From Histoplasma ohiense (taxonomy: Eukaryota > Ascomycota > Eurotiomycetes > Onygenales > Ajellomycetaceae), in contig JAEVHH010000004.1 of the NCBI GenBank assembly GCA_017607445.1, positions 3,844,001 to 3,908,000 on the forward strand: a stretch of DNA of 64,000 nucleotides. Reading direction: 5' to 3'. The first letter of the stretch is position 1; each line of letters starts with the position of its first letter. Under the pieces are notes generated by a model that worked only from the letters and a program-made list of their open reading frames with translations, had not been told where the DNA came from and made no database searches. Below, piece by piece: positions 1 to 10,785 of the stretch. A program made the position numbers and the translations under genes.

Positions 1-2807
1 GTGGAGCATTCCTGCCTGTGACTTTCACCATTAACAACATCAGCAAAGAAGCGTAAGAGCGCAGTGGAGAGGGAGCGTCGCACATGGTAGAAAGAAATAA
101 TCTAGAAGGAGATCTGCAAAGGAAATCGTTTTCTCGCGCAGCGGATCACCAAAGTCGATATCCTATTCCTTCCCTAGCGACATCCAGTTCCACCAAGTCA
201 AAGAAAACACGTAGTAGGGTTTCCTTTAATAGCTCAGACAGCGACAACTCATGGGCATAGTTTTAGCCAAGCAAACGGCGACTATATCCATCCCTTACGC
301 TATCGTTATTGCTGTAGAAATCAGTGATACTGTAAATTCCGCATTGGGCGTAAGAGAGCGTTGACTTGCACGCAAGAGGTCGGGAGGAGAAATTGATAAA
401 GGGATCCCGATTCTGGGATGTTAAGGGGGAACGATCTCCAGAGAAATCGAGAAAGTCACTCAAATGATTGGAGGGGTTCATGTCCGCCTTGCTGTGCCTT
501 GGTAATGGGATTTAGACAAGTGCCAGGTTGCTCTGGAGATAGCTGTAGTCCCCGACACAGCCAGGTCCGCTTGGCGTACGTGAAGAAGGACCTCGATGGC
601 GGGATGCCAGCAGAAACACTTTCGGCATCTAACCGACCTTTCAAATTATATCCAGGGGTCGGGTGATCCCGTACGCCACCCAAACCAACACCCCCCTTTC
701 CCCACGTATAACCACTAGTTATATCGACCCAGTTTATGAAATACCCAATCGGCAAAAGGCCGCTGTCAAAAAAATTTTTGGTCTCGGGCAAAAACCCAGG
801 CTCATTCAAAAGGTCTCAAGAAGCTGAAGCTCAATCGGCTGGGGCGCTTCCAAGAGTGCTAGATTAACAGTGATGGAGCGCTAAACTTTAAGGTAGGTAG
901 GTAAGTTTAGGGCTGGCTCTTTTAGTGTATTAACGTCTTGGCATGCTCTCATCAATTTATCTAGTTGAGATCTTTAAAACACTTGATACCCCAGAAAATG
1001 AGTAATTTATGAGTAATTTCTTTCAAATCAAGAGACGGAAGGTGCCCCTTCGTACAAAGTCATTCATTGCACAGAAAATGCGGGCGCTGCTACTTTTCGC
1101 AAATCCAACACTCTTTTGAAAGGTCCTAAGGATTGGGATGCAATATAGTATCCAGACAATAACACTTTTCGCTGATGGACTCGTCATTTCTGATCTATGG
1201 TGGGGAGTGGTTTTTGCTTTATAGTAGAAGCAGGGAATTTGGCACCTCCGTATGTATTCTGCTTGCGATATTCGGGATCTAGAATCGTTTCTTTTGGAAC
1301 GGTAGAAGATATCATGTAATGTCTGGTACGGTAGCACATATATTGTGAGAGCTAAGCACGATTGCTGAATGGAATGGATGGCTGGATTTTGCATTTTCCA
1401 ATCCCTTTCTAGCGGCAGCTTCCTATGCATAGACATGTACATGTACATGTGACTTACTACAGTTATCGGGGAGGGATTCAGAGATCGAGTCGCTGCAAAA
1501 ATGATCCAGGCATTCTGGAGTGGCGAAATAGGTTGCAGGCTGTTGTGCTTGGAGCCCGAAACTAGCAATTAGGCGGTTGGATACAACTCGTTCAGGGAGA
1601 ATCGAAATATTATCGCAATTCGATACGGAGCCACTGATGTTTGAACAGGGTAGGAACTTCCCGAGAACATGGGAACGGTGGATTGTGCATGTACTGGACA
1701 TATACCATGCCCGATCTTCCCTTTTTCACGGATTTTCCTGTATTCTAATCATATAACGAAAGAGAGAAACAAAAAAAAAAAAATAAAAAATAGGTTTATG
1801 CTCCATACGTCTGTTGCCTCCGATTCCTTGCGAAGCGTGATACCTCAGGGTTATTTCTCGAAACTATTGCGATGCTGTCAGAACAATCGATAGGGGATTA
1901 TAGGCACATCAATATCTTTTCCTTTTCCTGATACGGCAGTTGGATGTCGAGGTTTTATGCGTCCTTCGTTTGTAGATTGACCAAGGACCATATATGGTGG
2001 TTCGCGTTGAAGCGCATGCGATTATCCGAATGTAATATCTCCAAGTATCGTTAACGAGGTCAATAATGAAAGGAAAAGCGTGTACGCATTCCCTTTTATT
2101 TTTCTTTAATGTTGATCCCAAGGGATGATCGGGGGAATCCATGTACTGTACCATGGATGGTCTGGTGAGGTACCACGTTTAGACTGGCAGCAGGGCCGAA
2201 CATCGATCTTGTTTTTTTAGTTAACTCCAGTATAAAGTAAACTTGAACAGGAGAATGTAGTTATTTGCCCGTCCAAGCATATCATATTATTCTCAAGGAA
2301 GGCTTTTGATAGCTGGCCCATCAGCCACCAGCCATCAGCCGGACACCCCGGCCCGCACCGAGAGGATTGGGTTTCCTCCCGCAACCAGCGGCAGGTCTGA
2401 CCCATGTGTTGTGCCAATAGCGACGAGGCGCAGCAAGCAGTTGCTCAGGAGCCAGGTGACTCTTTGTTCCCTGGGCGATTTGTGTAGCTTCCTCTCAACG
2501 GGGCCCGACAAGCACAAAAGAGTTCTGGGGATGCGATGCGAAAGCGCAATAAGGAAAATGCCTGCTTCTCATCGGTATGCACCTCAACTTGTTGTGCAAA
2601 GCCCCGCGTGGATGGTTTGATGCAGCGTTCCACATGGAATTGGCTGGCTGCCCTGACCGGAAATTCTCATCAGCGGTCCATAATATGCGTTGCAGTTATG
2701 GTTTAATGCATTCTTAATTCTTGAAAGTTTTGGGCTAATATCAACTGTATCACGATATGTGTGGGAACAAAAAGCAACAATATAAGAACATCTCATTATT
2801 ATACGAA

Positions 2808-2880
2808 CAATATGGCCGATTCGGGGTGTATGCTGAGGATCTCACCGTTCTCACCAACTGAGCCAGCCCGCTAAGCAAGG
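2808..2880 (-). ncRNA. tRNA-like sequence (degraded tRNA or tRNA-derived relic)
   Basis: Read on the minus strand, this segment contains TGGCTCAGTTGG, which fits the internal A box of RNA polymerase III genes exactly (TRGCNNAGYNGG), followed about 35 nt later by CCCCGAATCGG, which resembles the B box (GGTTCGANTCC) at roughly seven positions. A D-arm-like fold is possible (GCTC with GAAC, one mismatch). No normal anticodon stem and no 3' strand complementary to the seven bases before the A box can be found, so it is not a functional tRNA as it stands. It could be a decayed tRNA gene or the head of a tRNA-derived short interspersed element. Confidence 0.35.
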
Positions 2881-2920
2881 AGTAATCCCTCAGCAACTAA
2901 TCACTTAGCCGTCCACAAAA

Positions 2921-3105
2921 GGACGGGCTTAAAACAAACAGAGCTTGTTCTGCGCTGCAAGCCACCAACGATCCAGTCCCCTTGACTTTCGGGCTTTCTC
3001 CTTTAAAATCCTGTTTCGCAGGTTGGGCTATATGCAGAGAAGAAAAAATCCGGAGTCTGAGCGTGAACCTCCATTGATCAAATAAATAAATAAATAAGCC
3101 CGTCC
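2921..3105. repeat. 11-bp inverted repeat pair flanking an (AAAT)n tract
   Basis: ggacgggctta at 2921-2931 is the exact reverse complement of taagcccgtcc at 3095-3105. The right arm follows directly on the (AAAT)n tract at 3080-3097. The arms could be the ends of a small non-autonomous element, but no flanking target-site duplication was recognised, and an 11-bp match within 200 bp can arise by chance. Confidence 0.3.
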
Positions 3106-3289
3106 CAGCCGCGTCACTATAATTTTATCTGAGCCCACACGATATTTTAATTTTTCTCATTTCCTTTCGTCTTCAGCTTGCAATTCTGACCTGCATGAAA
3201 CCTTTTTTCTTCCTGTGTCCTCTACGCTGTCGATCACCGTTTCCAGTGGCCCTTTTTCGCCTGATAACCACCCAGCATCCAAATTCAGG

Positions 3290-3749
3290 ATGAAGATCGA
3301 CCTCCCCTTGACCTTGGCCCTCGTGGCAACGACAGGAATGACAGCAGCACAGAGAGTCAGGGTCGAGCTGTGTAGAGTGGGGTACCATGTATGTCGTCCA
3401 TCATGTTCGACATAAACCTACATTTCGAGAAATATATATCCAGTTACATTATCGCTATGATTTTAACAATAATTCTTCTTCCGCCTCCAGTGCAATGCCG
3501 ATATCGATTGCCAGGCAGATCCAGAGTGCCAAAGGAAGGCAGAGGTGAGGACCACACAGAGGCCCCTTCTTTCTAACCTCTGCTTCAAGAAAAAAAGAAA
3601 AGTGAAATGAAGGAAAGCAAGAAAACTGACCATCCATATTCTAAAAGGGTATGGACCAGAGACTAAAGACCATCGCTGTTTACTGCCATGATCTCAAGCA
3701 TCGCTGTGAAGTCGTATGTTGTTCTCTTCTTCCCCTTCTACTACAATAA
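3290..3749 (+). CDS. Putative small cysteine-rich secreted protein (3 exons, 77 aa)
   Basis: This is an inferred spliced gene. Exon 1 (3290-3388) starts with ATG and encodes a typical signal peptide: a Lys-containing N-terminus, a hydrophobic core of Leu, Ala and Val, and a likely cleavage site after TAA at about residue 20. A gtatgt donor at 3389 and a cag acceptor at 3488-3490 join it to exon 2 (3491-3544), which reads CNADIDCQADPEC in the same frame. A gtgagg donor at 3545 follows. An acceptor at 3667-3668 gives exon 3 (3669-3749), ending in TAA. The mature part then carries eight cysteines, including a CC pair near the end, a common pattern for small secreted fungal proteins. Exons 1 and 2 are the better supported part. 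The exon 3 junction is weaker, and if intron 2 is retained the frame runs on to an earlier stop. No family was recognised. Confidence 0.45.
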
Positions 3750-5899
3750 AAAGCCCGGGAGGAGGGTTGAGGTGTAGCTAACACTTGTCTTGTTCAAGGT
3801 ATGGCCAATTAAGAGTTGAAAGGGATAATTATTAATTATGAAACAAATCAAAAGTGAGCCGGCAGACCAGCAGGGAAGTTTGTGGGCGGTTTTTGCTAGA
3901 GATACCAAAATACAGCTCAACTTAATGTTTTTTATTCTATTCATTTTCATATTTTTTTTAAGTGACAAATCCGACAATGCCGCGGGTCGATCAATCCACT
4001 TCTATCCAGGGCCCATGTTTTGTCTCAAAGAGCAGGTTGCACGCAAAACCCCAAAAATCCAAGACACAATAACTATCACGAGTATGCAAGCCCCTGTTGC
4101 GGAGCAAATGATTCATTTGAATTCACGAAGGAATGAAAATTATTTCTCAATGGATGTATTACGTTCTTCAAACAATCCGTGCATAAAATCTCTATACATC
4201 TCAGATGTTTATAAGATATACTCGTGGTAGGCAATTCCTGTTCTTATTGGCAATACAGACCCTGGTGAAGCGCATACTTCCAAGGTTCCCTTTTATGCAG
4301 CGGGTGTTGGCATCCCTATCGCTCGCTAGAATGACACGTGACCACACCTATTTCCAAGGTTACCTAGGTAAGCTAGACAGTTACAGTACTCCGTACAATC
4401 AACGAACCTTCCACCTCCATCAGCGTGACTGTATAGCCTTTTTCCGTTAGGTGGATCTGCATGGCCCAGAGGTCTGGGACGAATATCATTTACGTTGTAA
4501 AAAGGCAAAGCAACAGATAGACGTTTGTGTGCTGCGCTACTTTAATCATATTTCGGCTTCGGCAAGGAATTAAACCCAAAGGAAAATTATGAGAATTCCA
4601 ATCTCGCTCACCGAGGATATATATTGGAGGCAATACCTAACATGTTTGCTTGTCTATCACCTATTCTAAGATTCTTTCATTGATCAATGACCAAACTATG
4701 CCCCAGCCAATATTTTCTAAAGGCATATTTGTCCACGATACCTATCGACCCGACCGCCAGCATCCCATTCTCATAACGCATCATCTCTCTGTAGATGAGT
4801 GTGAAAAGAACAAAGAAAATATTGCGGCCACTTGTTTTTTTGTGAAATTCGGGCAGAAACCCGGGGGCAATGCGATGATAAAAGTGCCAATAAATCATGG
4901 ATGATATAAAATATATCAGAAATATTATTCCCAGAAAGGTTCGTGAAGAGCATCTCATGCATGAATGAACTGATCTTTTTATGTAACAGACTCAGAACAT
5001 GATTCCTCAGTCTATACTTACCAGCTTGGAATATTTGCGGCAATAGGTCATTAGTTCTATTATATTCCCCCACTTTATTCCTTTAATACCAGTATATAAT
5101 ATTACATGCAAAGCCCACGACGAAAACCCCCCTTCTGACATCCGTCCAGATTTCTGCAATCGGCGGGACGAATGTGGCGGCTGCGAAAAGGCCGTTGTTT
5201 TTCAAAGATGTCGTTGGTAGTGCATGAACGGCGACCCTGTATATTGTGAACAATATTCAGACTGTTATCTTAGGCCACGATCGGTGAGTCTCTCTATCTC
5301 GCTGATTTATTCAACAAGGTTCTGAGCTGGAGAGGGGACGAGAAGAACAAAAAAAAAGGATGATGAAGCATTGCATACCTCGAAACGGACACCCAGAGAC
5401 TGACTAATGTTACATACAGGCTGATATGAAACGCTGCCCAGTTGCTTGTCAAGAAACTTGGCGTTTTATCGTATGTTTGTGTCCCTCTGGATAGTGAAGA
5501 AGGTTGATCCGGACGAAACAAGGAGCAGGTAAAATGTTAGTAGTACGGATAATCTTAATGGGAAATCTAATATAGGCCCCTTAGCGGGGAACCTGCATAG
5601 CTAATCGAACAATCTCGCGCAAGGGGACTCTAAAAGAATTAAAGTGTTCCAAATAGGTGGGGATAGAATAGGATGAAAGTAAATGTGGTAGAAAAAACCC
5701 GAGTTGATGGTAGTCAAGGATTCGCAATAACATTCACGTTATGACGAAATATCAAAAGTTGCTCTTACCAGAGCCTCTGTGTCAACCAGTCAAATAGCCT
5801 TGCCTTCAAAAGTTCAAATGCCCGTTGCAGGAGAGGATGGAAAATCACCTATGCCAGTGATCCTGTATCCCAGTGCTTTGGGCATGAATCTCTGTAATC

Positions 5900-6586
5900 T
5901 CATTTCTTTTTTAGGTTCCGGATATAATCTAGGGAAAAACAATTGCAAAAAAAAAAAAAAAAAAGGAATAGAAAATATGATGCCCAGAACTCTTCTGACA
6001 AAAACAAAACTCGCATTGAAGAATTGAAGAATCGAAGAATCGACCTTGTAAGCCTTCTATAACTTACTCCCACTCTCTCTCCTTCCTCTAGCTGTAACAA
6101 AATACCACCTAACTCCGAGCATATCAACCCATCCGTGCCCAGTTGGAGTTCCCCGGCTCCACCAATTATACCTTTGAGCCTCGCTTCCGCCTGTACTGCG
6201 ATTGAAATATCCACCAGACCTTCACTCTTCCCTTCCTTCCCGGTAAGAAGCGCATGGGCGCACTTTTGTAATGCAGGCACTCGGGACTCTTTGCGATTCC
6301 AAATGTCTTCTCCCATAGTTCCAATAAGGCTTCGGTGTCCACATCTCCTGGCTCCAGAAGACAGGATATACTGACCAAATGCAAATCTGCAGTGTGCTTC
6401 ATTCCCTTTGGGTCCGAATCGTAGTTTGCGACGCAAGCATGCCACAGTGCGAAACGTGATAACTCCCGGCTTTTGGTTTGTCGATGTGGCTCCGTGGGAG
6501 TTGAGCTCCGGTATTACTCGCCAATTTCCTTTCGTAGGTCTATGAGTAGACGTTGATTTGAGGGGTATATGAAAAGTGACAACCAC
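5900..6586 (-). pseudogene. Possible decayed coding region, family not recognised
   Basis: Two minus-strand frames look partly protein-like. One is open across 6586-5900 without an ATG at its head and includes KSEGLVDISIAVQAEARLKG. The other (6402-6166) starts with ATG and includes LVSISCLLEPGDVDTEALLE. A potential donor (gtcagt) lies near 6383, where the first frame could leave off. This would suit either a gene with unrecognised introns or an old gene with frameshifts. I could not assign a family. The 3' end of the long frame runs into the poly-A/T tract at 5947-5964, so that part is probably not coding. Confidence 0.25.
5947..5964. repeat. Poly-A tract (A18)
   Basis: Eighteen consecutive A residues in gene-poor DNA, in a wider A-rich context. 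A homopolymer of this length is prone to length change and to sequencing error. Confidence 0.9.
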
Positions 6587-7389
6587 CTCTCAACCCCTTG
6601 GGCTGATATTGTATCCATATAACTACATCCTCGTGCTCTTGCGCAAGTTCCACTTTTCCCAGCATCTTGTGCTGTTTCCTAGCGTCCACAGTTTGCATTA
6701 TACCGGTGTATCCGCCAATGCAGTTTTGACAGCAGTCTATATGCTGTTATGTTGGGCTGGTAGGTATAACTCCTTCTTATTTCAGCGACCGACGTGTGAA
6801 AGTTATTCGCTGAGCTCTGATTGCGAGGAGATTTTCGATATGAATAGCACCGAGGTTGGGAAAGGGGTTAATCCAGGCTTCCTACAGGAACTCGTTGGAG
6901 ACGGTCATGACACCGGCGAAAAGTTCCACTTCTGGAAATCAAGAATGCTGCTAGAGAGCTCTTGGGCCAGATATTATGAGGACCGTGATCGTGGTCACGA
7001 AGAGAAGAAATTCGATGCTCCGTAGGTAGCTGAAAACATATCCCTCAGGCAAGGAGAAAAAGGTGCCAAAACCAGGCATTTCATCATGTTTAAGAATTGA
7101 TCAATTTCATTCACCACCTACATCTTCTTCATCTAACCACAAAACAGATGGGAGATAAAATGAATGCCGCTTGAAGGAACTTTCACCCAACTCCTAACAG
7201 AGTGGATAGATTCAACTATCACCAGGTTAGCTCTTCTCTTCTTGCATTGCAGGCCTCAATCGACGCCCCCGGTACTCTTCGGCTGCCTTCCTTTAGGCCA
7301 GCTTTGAGTTAAGAAAACGTCTCAAAGTCATACCTTCGGTAAACTAATTTCTGGAGGGTAAACAAGCTATCCCTTGCGGCAGTCACGGG

Positions 7390-7405
7390 TTTTTTTTTTT
7401 TTTTT
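7390..7405. repeat. Poly-T tract (T16)
   Basis: About sixteen consecutive T residues in the interval upstream of FEN1. No gene is attached to it. Confidence 0.85.
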
Positions 7406-8436
7406 CGGCAGCATTTTGTTTGATGTTAGATTAGCCTTCCAAGCTAGCTTTTAAGGTTAATTTCGCACCAATCATCCGCAAGACCTCTGTACACCCTCCT
7501 TCATGTCAACTACTAGTAAGGAAGCTTGGATTATTTTCCTGTCATCTGCATGAAATAGGTTCTATCGTTGTCATACCGAATAACGACAGTTCCCGAAAGT
7601 CAGATGAGAAACCCGGTGTGAGTTTCGACCACCAATCCACAGCCTCTTATCTCCACATACCTACCAAGATAATTCTATATTAATGTCAGCCCCATTCCAG
7701 TCCTGCAAGCTACAGCTTGAAGGACATGTATCATGAACACATGCGCTATTGGCTCGGGATTGAGGGTTCTGTGGAGATTGCCACCCTCATCCAATTCAAA
7801 AATTAGGAGTCAAATCTATCCGAACCTGCGAATCAGATCCTCGGGCCCCATAAGGAGAGAAATAACCAAATAATCATGACCTACCTAGGCACCACTCGTA
7901 ATCCCATGAACAATCATCTGCCACGTCATGGTTAAAGCTTAATATTAGCTAAATAACAGATCCCAGCGATACCACACTTGACTGAGAGGTGAATAATCAG
8001 CAGAGACTGGTAGTTTTGATGACCAAGCAGAAAAACGACCCAGAAATCCTTCCTAGACTAAAACACCTCCTCCTAGAACCAGCAGGATCTCGCATGATGA
8101 ACAAGAATATGGGGGTTTACCACTAATCCTTGCCGAGGTGGGCAACCAAAATACACGCAAATCTTAACTTGGCAGTATTAGCTGCATCACGTCATCACGT
8201 GAATGTGACGCGCCTTCAATAATTATCGTGTCGCGACGACAGAAGCATCCTTCAAGTCATTCCGGGTAAGGCGGGTTAGGATAGATGATACTTTTTCTTC
8301 TTTAATTTCGCCTCCTTTACTGTACATGTGAGATTAACTGCAGATTATCCTTGCATTCCAGGTTGAAAGAAACATCTTAAACCCGAGAGCTTACCAGGCT
8401 CTCAGCTTAACCAGCGTCGCATATACCTTGGTTGAA

Positions 8437-9989
8437 ATGGGAATAAAACGTAAGTTACCTTCCTCGATATTTTGCTATCTATCTTCCCAAAAAAAAAAAA
8501 GAAAGAAAGAAAGAAAGACCGTACAATTACATGTCACATACTGGGCAATGAAAATGTTCTAATATATGGGAATACGCTTCCAGATCTATACCAAATAATA
8601 CAGGAAAATGCTCCTGATGCAGTCAAAGCTGGTGAAATCAAAAACCATTTTGGCCGGAAGGTTGCAATTGTACGTACTTTGCTTCCTGTACCTTGCTCAA
8701 AATTGCATAATCAACTGCATGAGTGTTTCCGGGCTTGGCTGACCATTAATCTTACTTCCATTCGTTTAGGATGCGTATGTCATACAGCAATTCGTTCCAG
8801 ATCATGGATATACGACTAATATTGCGTACACAGCTCCATGAGCATCTACAGTTTCCTTATTGCCGTTCGCTCAGACGGCCAACAACTTACGAGTGAAACC
8901 GGCGAGACAACTTCACATCTCATGGGCATGTTCTACCGTACTCTTCGCATCGTCGACAACGGCATTAAACCTGTTTATGTATTCGACGGTGCACCTCCAA
9001 AGCTCAAGTCTGGAGAACTGGCTAAACGATTCATGCGCAAGTCTGAGGCTGCAGAAGCGCATGAGGAAGCAAAGGAGGTTGGCACAGCAGAAGAGGTGGA
9101 AAAGTTCTCGAGACGAACGGTCAGAGTAACCCGCGAACATAATGAGGAATGCAAGAAGCTATTGAAATTGATGGGTGTGCCCTACATCGACGCGCCAACT
9201 GAGGCAGAGGCCCAATGTGCTGTACTTGCAAGGGCAGGGAAGGTTTACGCTGCGGCGTCAGAGGATATGGATACATTGTGCTTTGACTCGCCAATCTTAC
9301 TACGACATCTCACGTTCAGTGAACAACGCAAGGAACCAATTCTGGAAATACATCTAGATCGCGTTCTAGAGGGCTTAGATATGGATAGAAAGCAAGTAAG
9401 TTTGTTCCTAAAGACTTCTGATCTGTACTCTTTTGCTTTTGAGCTACTAATCCTTCCCCCATCCTAGTTTGTCGACCTCTGCATCCTTCTGGGTTGCGAC
9501 TACCTCGATCCCATCCCTAAGGTCGGCCCTAACACTGCTTTAAAATTGATTCGTGACCACGGATCCTTAGAACAGGTCGTCGAGGCCATCAAATCCGACC
9601 CGAAGAAGAAATACACCATCCCCGAAGACTGGCCATATAAGGAAGCTCGAGAACTCTTCTTCGACCCCGATGTTCGCAAAGCAGATCACCCGGACTGCGA
9701 CTTTAAGTGGGAAGCGCCTGATGTCGAGGGATTGGTGAAATTCCTCGTTGAGGAGAAAGCATTCAGCGAGGATCGAGTACGAAACGCCGCGGCGCGTCTA
9801 CAAAAGAACTTAAAAACAGCACAACAATCCCGGCTGGAGGGGTTTTTCAAGCCGATTGCGAAGACTGAACAGGAAAAGGCTGTTTTGAAGCGCAAGCATG
9901 AAGAAAAGTTGGAGTTACAGAAGAAGAAAAAGAAAGAGGATGCAAAGGCTAAAAAGGAGGCAAAATCCAAACCCAGAGGAACTACGTGA
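8437..9989 (+). CDS. FEN1: Flap endonuclease 1 (FEN1/Rad2/RAD27 family)
   Basis: Structure-specific nuclease that removes 5' flaps in Okazaki-fragment maturation and long-patch base excision repair, acting in the nucleus with PCNA. Five exons give 395 residues, the usual length: 8437-8449, 8584-8669, 8770-8774, 8834-9395 and 9468-9989. The start MGIK is invariant in the family because the N-terminal Gly enters the active site. All seven metal-binding acids fall at the same numbers as in human FEN1: D34, D86 (VFDGAPP), E158 and E160 (TEAEAQ), D179 and D181 (SEDMD), and D233 (GCDY). A PCNA-binding box, QSRLEGFF, lies at 342-349, followed by a Lys-rich tail. Exon 3 is only 5 nt (GATGC) and supplies the D34 codon; it is flanked by a tag acceptor and a gtatgt donor. 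Intron 1 contains an A12(GAAA)n tract. Confidence 0.97.
8489..8517 (+). repeat. A12 plus (GAAA)4 tract inside FEN1 intron 1
   Basis: Twelve A residues followed by four or so GAAA units lie in the middle of FEN1 intron 1 (8450-8583), between the gtaagt donor and the branch/acceptor region. The tract is purine-only on the sense strand, unlike the pyrimidine-rich context usual before acceptors, and could vary in length between strains. Confidence 0.85.
8770..8774 (+). other. 5-nt microexon of FEN1
   Basis: GATGC lies between a tag acceptor (ending 8769) and a perfect gtatgt donor (starting 8775). It supplies the whole codon of Asp34 and two bases of Ala35; the third base comes from 8834. Skipping it would both shift the frame and remove a catalytic metal ligand. 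The upstream intron is 100 bp and the downstream intron 59 bp. The DASMSIYS segment this produces is the conserved family sequence, which is why I trust the model. Confidence 0.93.
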
Positions 9990-10785
9990 CTTTCATTAGC
10001 TTGGTTCCTTTCCCTCTTGTTTATTTCGCGTCTGCTGGAGTGTGTTATCATGATTATCTCATACCGGTGTCATCATTTTTACGGCGAGGCGAGAAACCCA
10101 AAGACAATGGTTATGCAATATTATTGATCAATAAAATAATTCCTCGTATTGGATGAAACATCCGAGGCGACAAGCTTTGCCACATCAACAACCTCGGCCA
10201 GTCTTGTTCATGTACCACCATGCCGATTTAGTGTGGGAAGGTACCTTGTTGTGTTTGCGGAGCACTAGCGAAACTTTGCCTGCGAGTCTACCGGCCATCC
10301 AACTGCTCCGTTTGAACATTCTATGAGCACATTTGTGGCCCCTTCGGGCTGCTTTGGTTGTATAAATCACCGACCGTACGTGTCTGCTTTTCCCCACTGT
10401 CCTAGACATAATCAACCCAGACATATCAGGATTTCAATATGGACATATATGTAGCTAGCCATCCAGCTACCTACTATATGGTCTACAGTTATATTAGCCC
10501 TTCGTGGTTGCCAGGGAGCCCGATTAGCTCTTTTATCTATCTTTGTCAATAAACCAACCGCAAAAACAGTCAGTCAAGAATGACTTCTCCCCAGCAGATG
10601 GTCAGTTGCGATAGTAATGGTGCTGCCCACACAACACACAAAGAAGCTCTGGAAATGCGGCGTCGGGGCAACTACACATTCGTTTTGTTTCCAGCCGAAT
10701 AGCGCAAGGGCTTTCGAAACGCCAGGACACATTTTATTTCTCTACTACCCTCTCTGAAGTAGTTACTACTTCAGCCTCTTGCACA

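Larger units (their letters stand above)
1..3289. other. Gene-poor left end
   Basis: No gene can be supported in this stretch. A plus-strand frame is open from base 3 to a TAA at 54-56 and could be the last 17 codons of a gene cut by the window edge, but 17 open codons prove nothing. The remaining open frames (for example 1023-1568 minus and 456-809 minus) show no family motif, no splice-linked continuation and no coding-like composition. The stretch contains a run of overlapping catgtac palindromes near 1436-1451, a poly-A-rich tract near 1771-1788, the tRNA-like relic listed separately, and an (AAAT)n tract at about 3080-3097. Confidence 0.5.
3750..8436. other. Gene-poor interval before FEN1
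   Basis: About 4.7 kb with no gene I can defend. On the minus strand, 5900-6586 stays open for 228 codons but begins with GTG rather than ATG. An overlapping minus frame (6166-6402) does begin with ATG and has a plausible composition (listed separately). The plus frame 6576-7025 (149 codons) has no recognisable motif. Simple sequence includes A18 at 5947-5964, imperfect gaagaat repeats around 6016-6042 and T16 at 7390-7405. The last 300 bp or so form the presumed FEN1 promoter and 5' leader. Confidence 0.5.

Noticed and set aside
1436..1451. Overlapping catgtac palindromes, with a similar gtacatggacatg stretch near 12914-12946
   Set aside because: Short, low-complexity and without a link to any gene; not enough to claim an operator or element.
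10185..10424. Basic 79-codon minus frame just downstream of FEN1
   Set aside because: Rich in Lys, Arg and His and superficially ribosomal-like, but it matches no ribosomal protein I can recognise and overlaps the FEN1 3' region.
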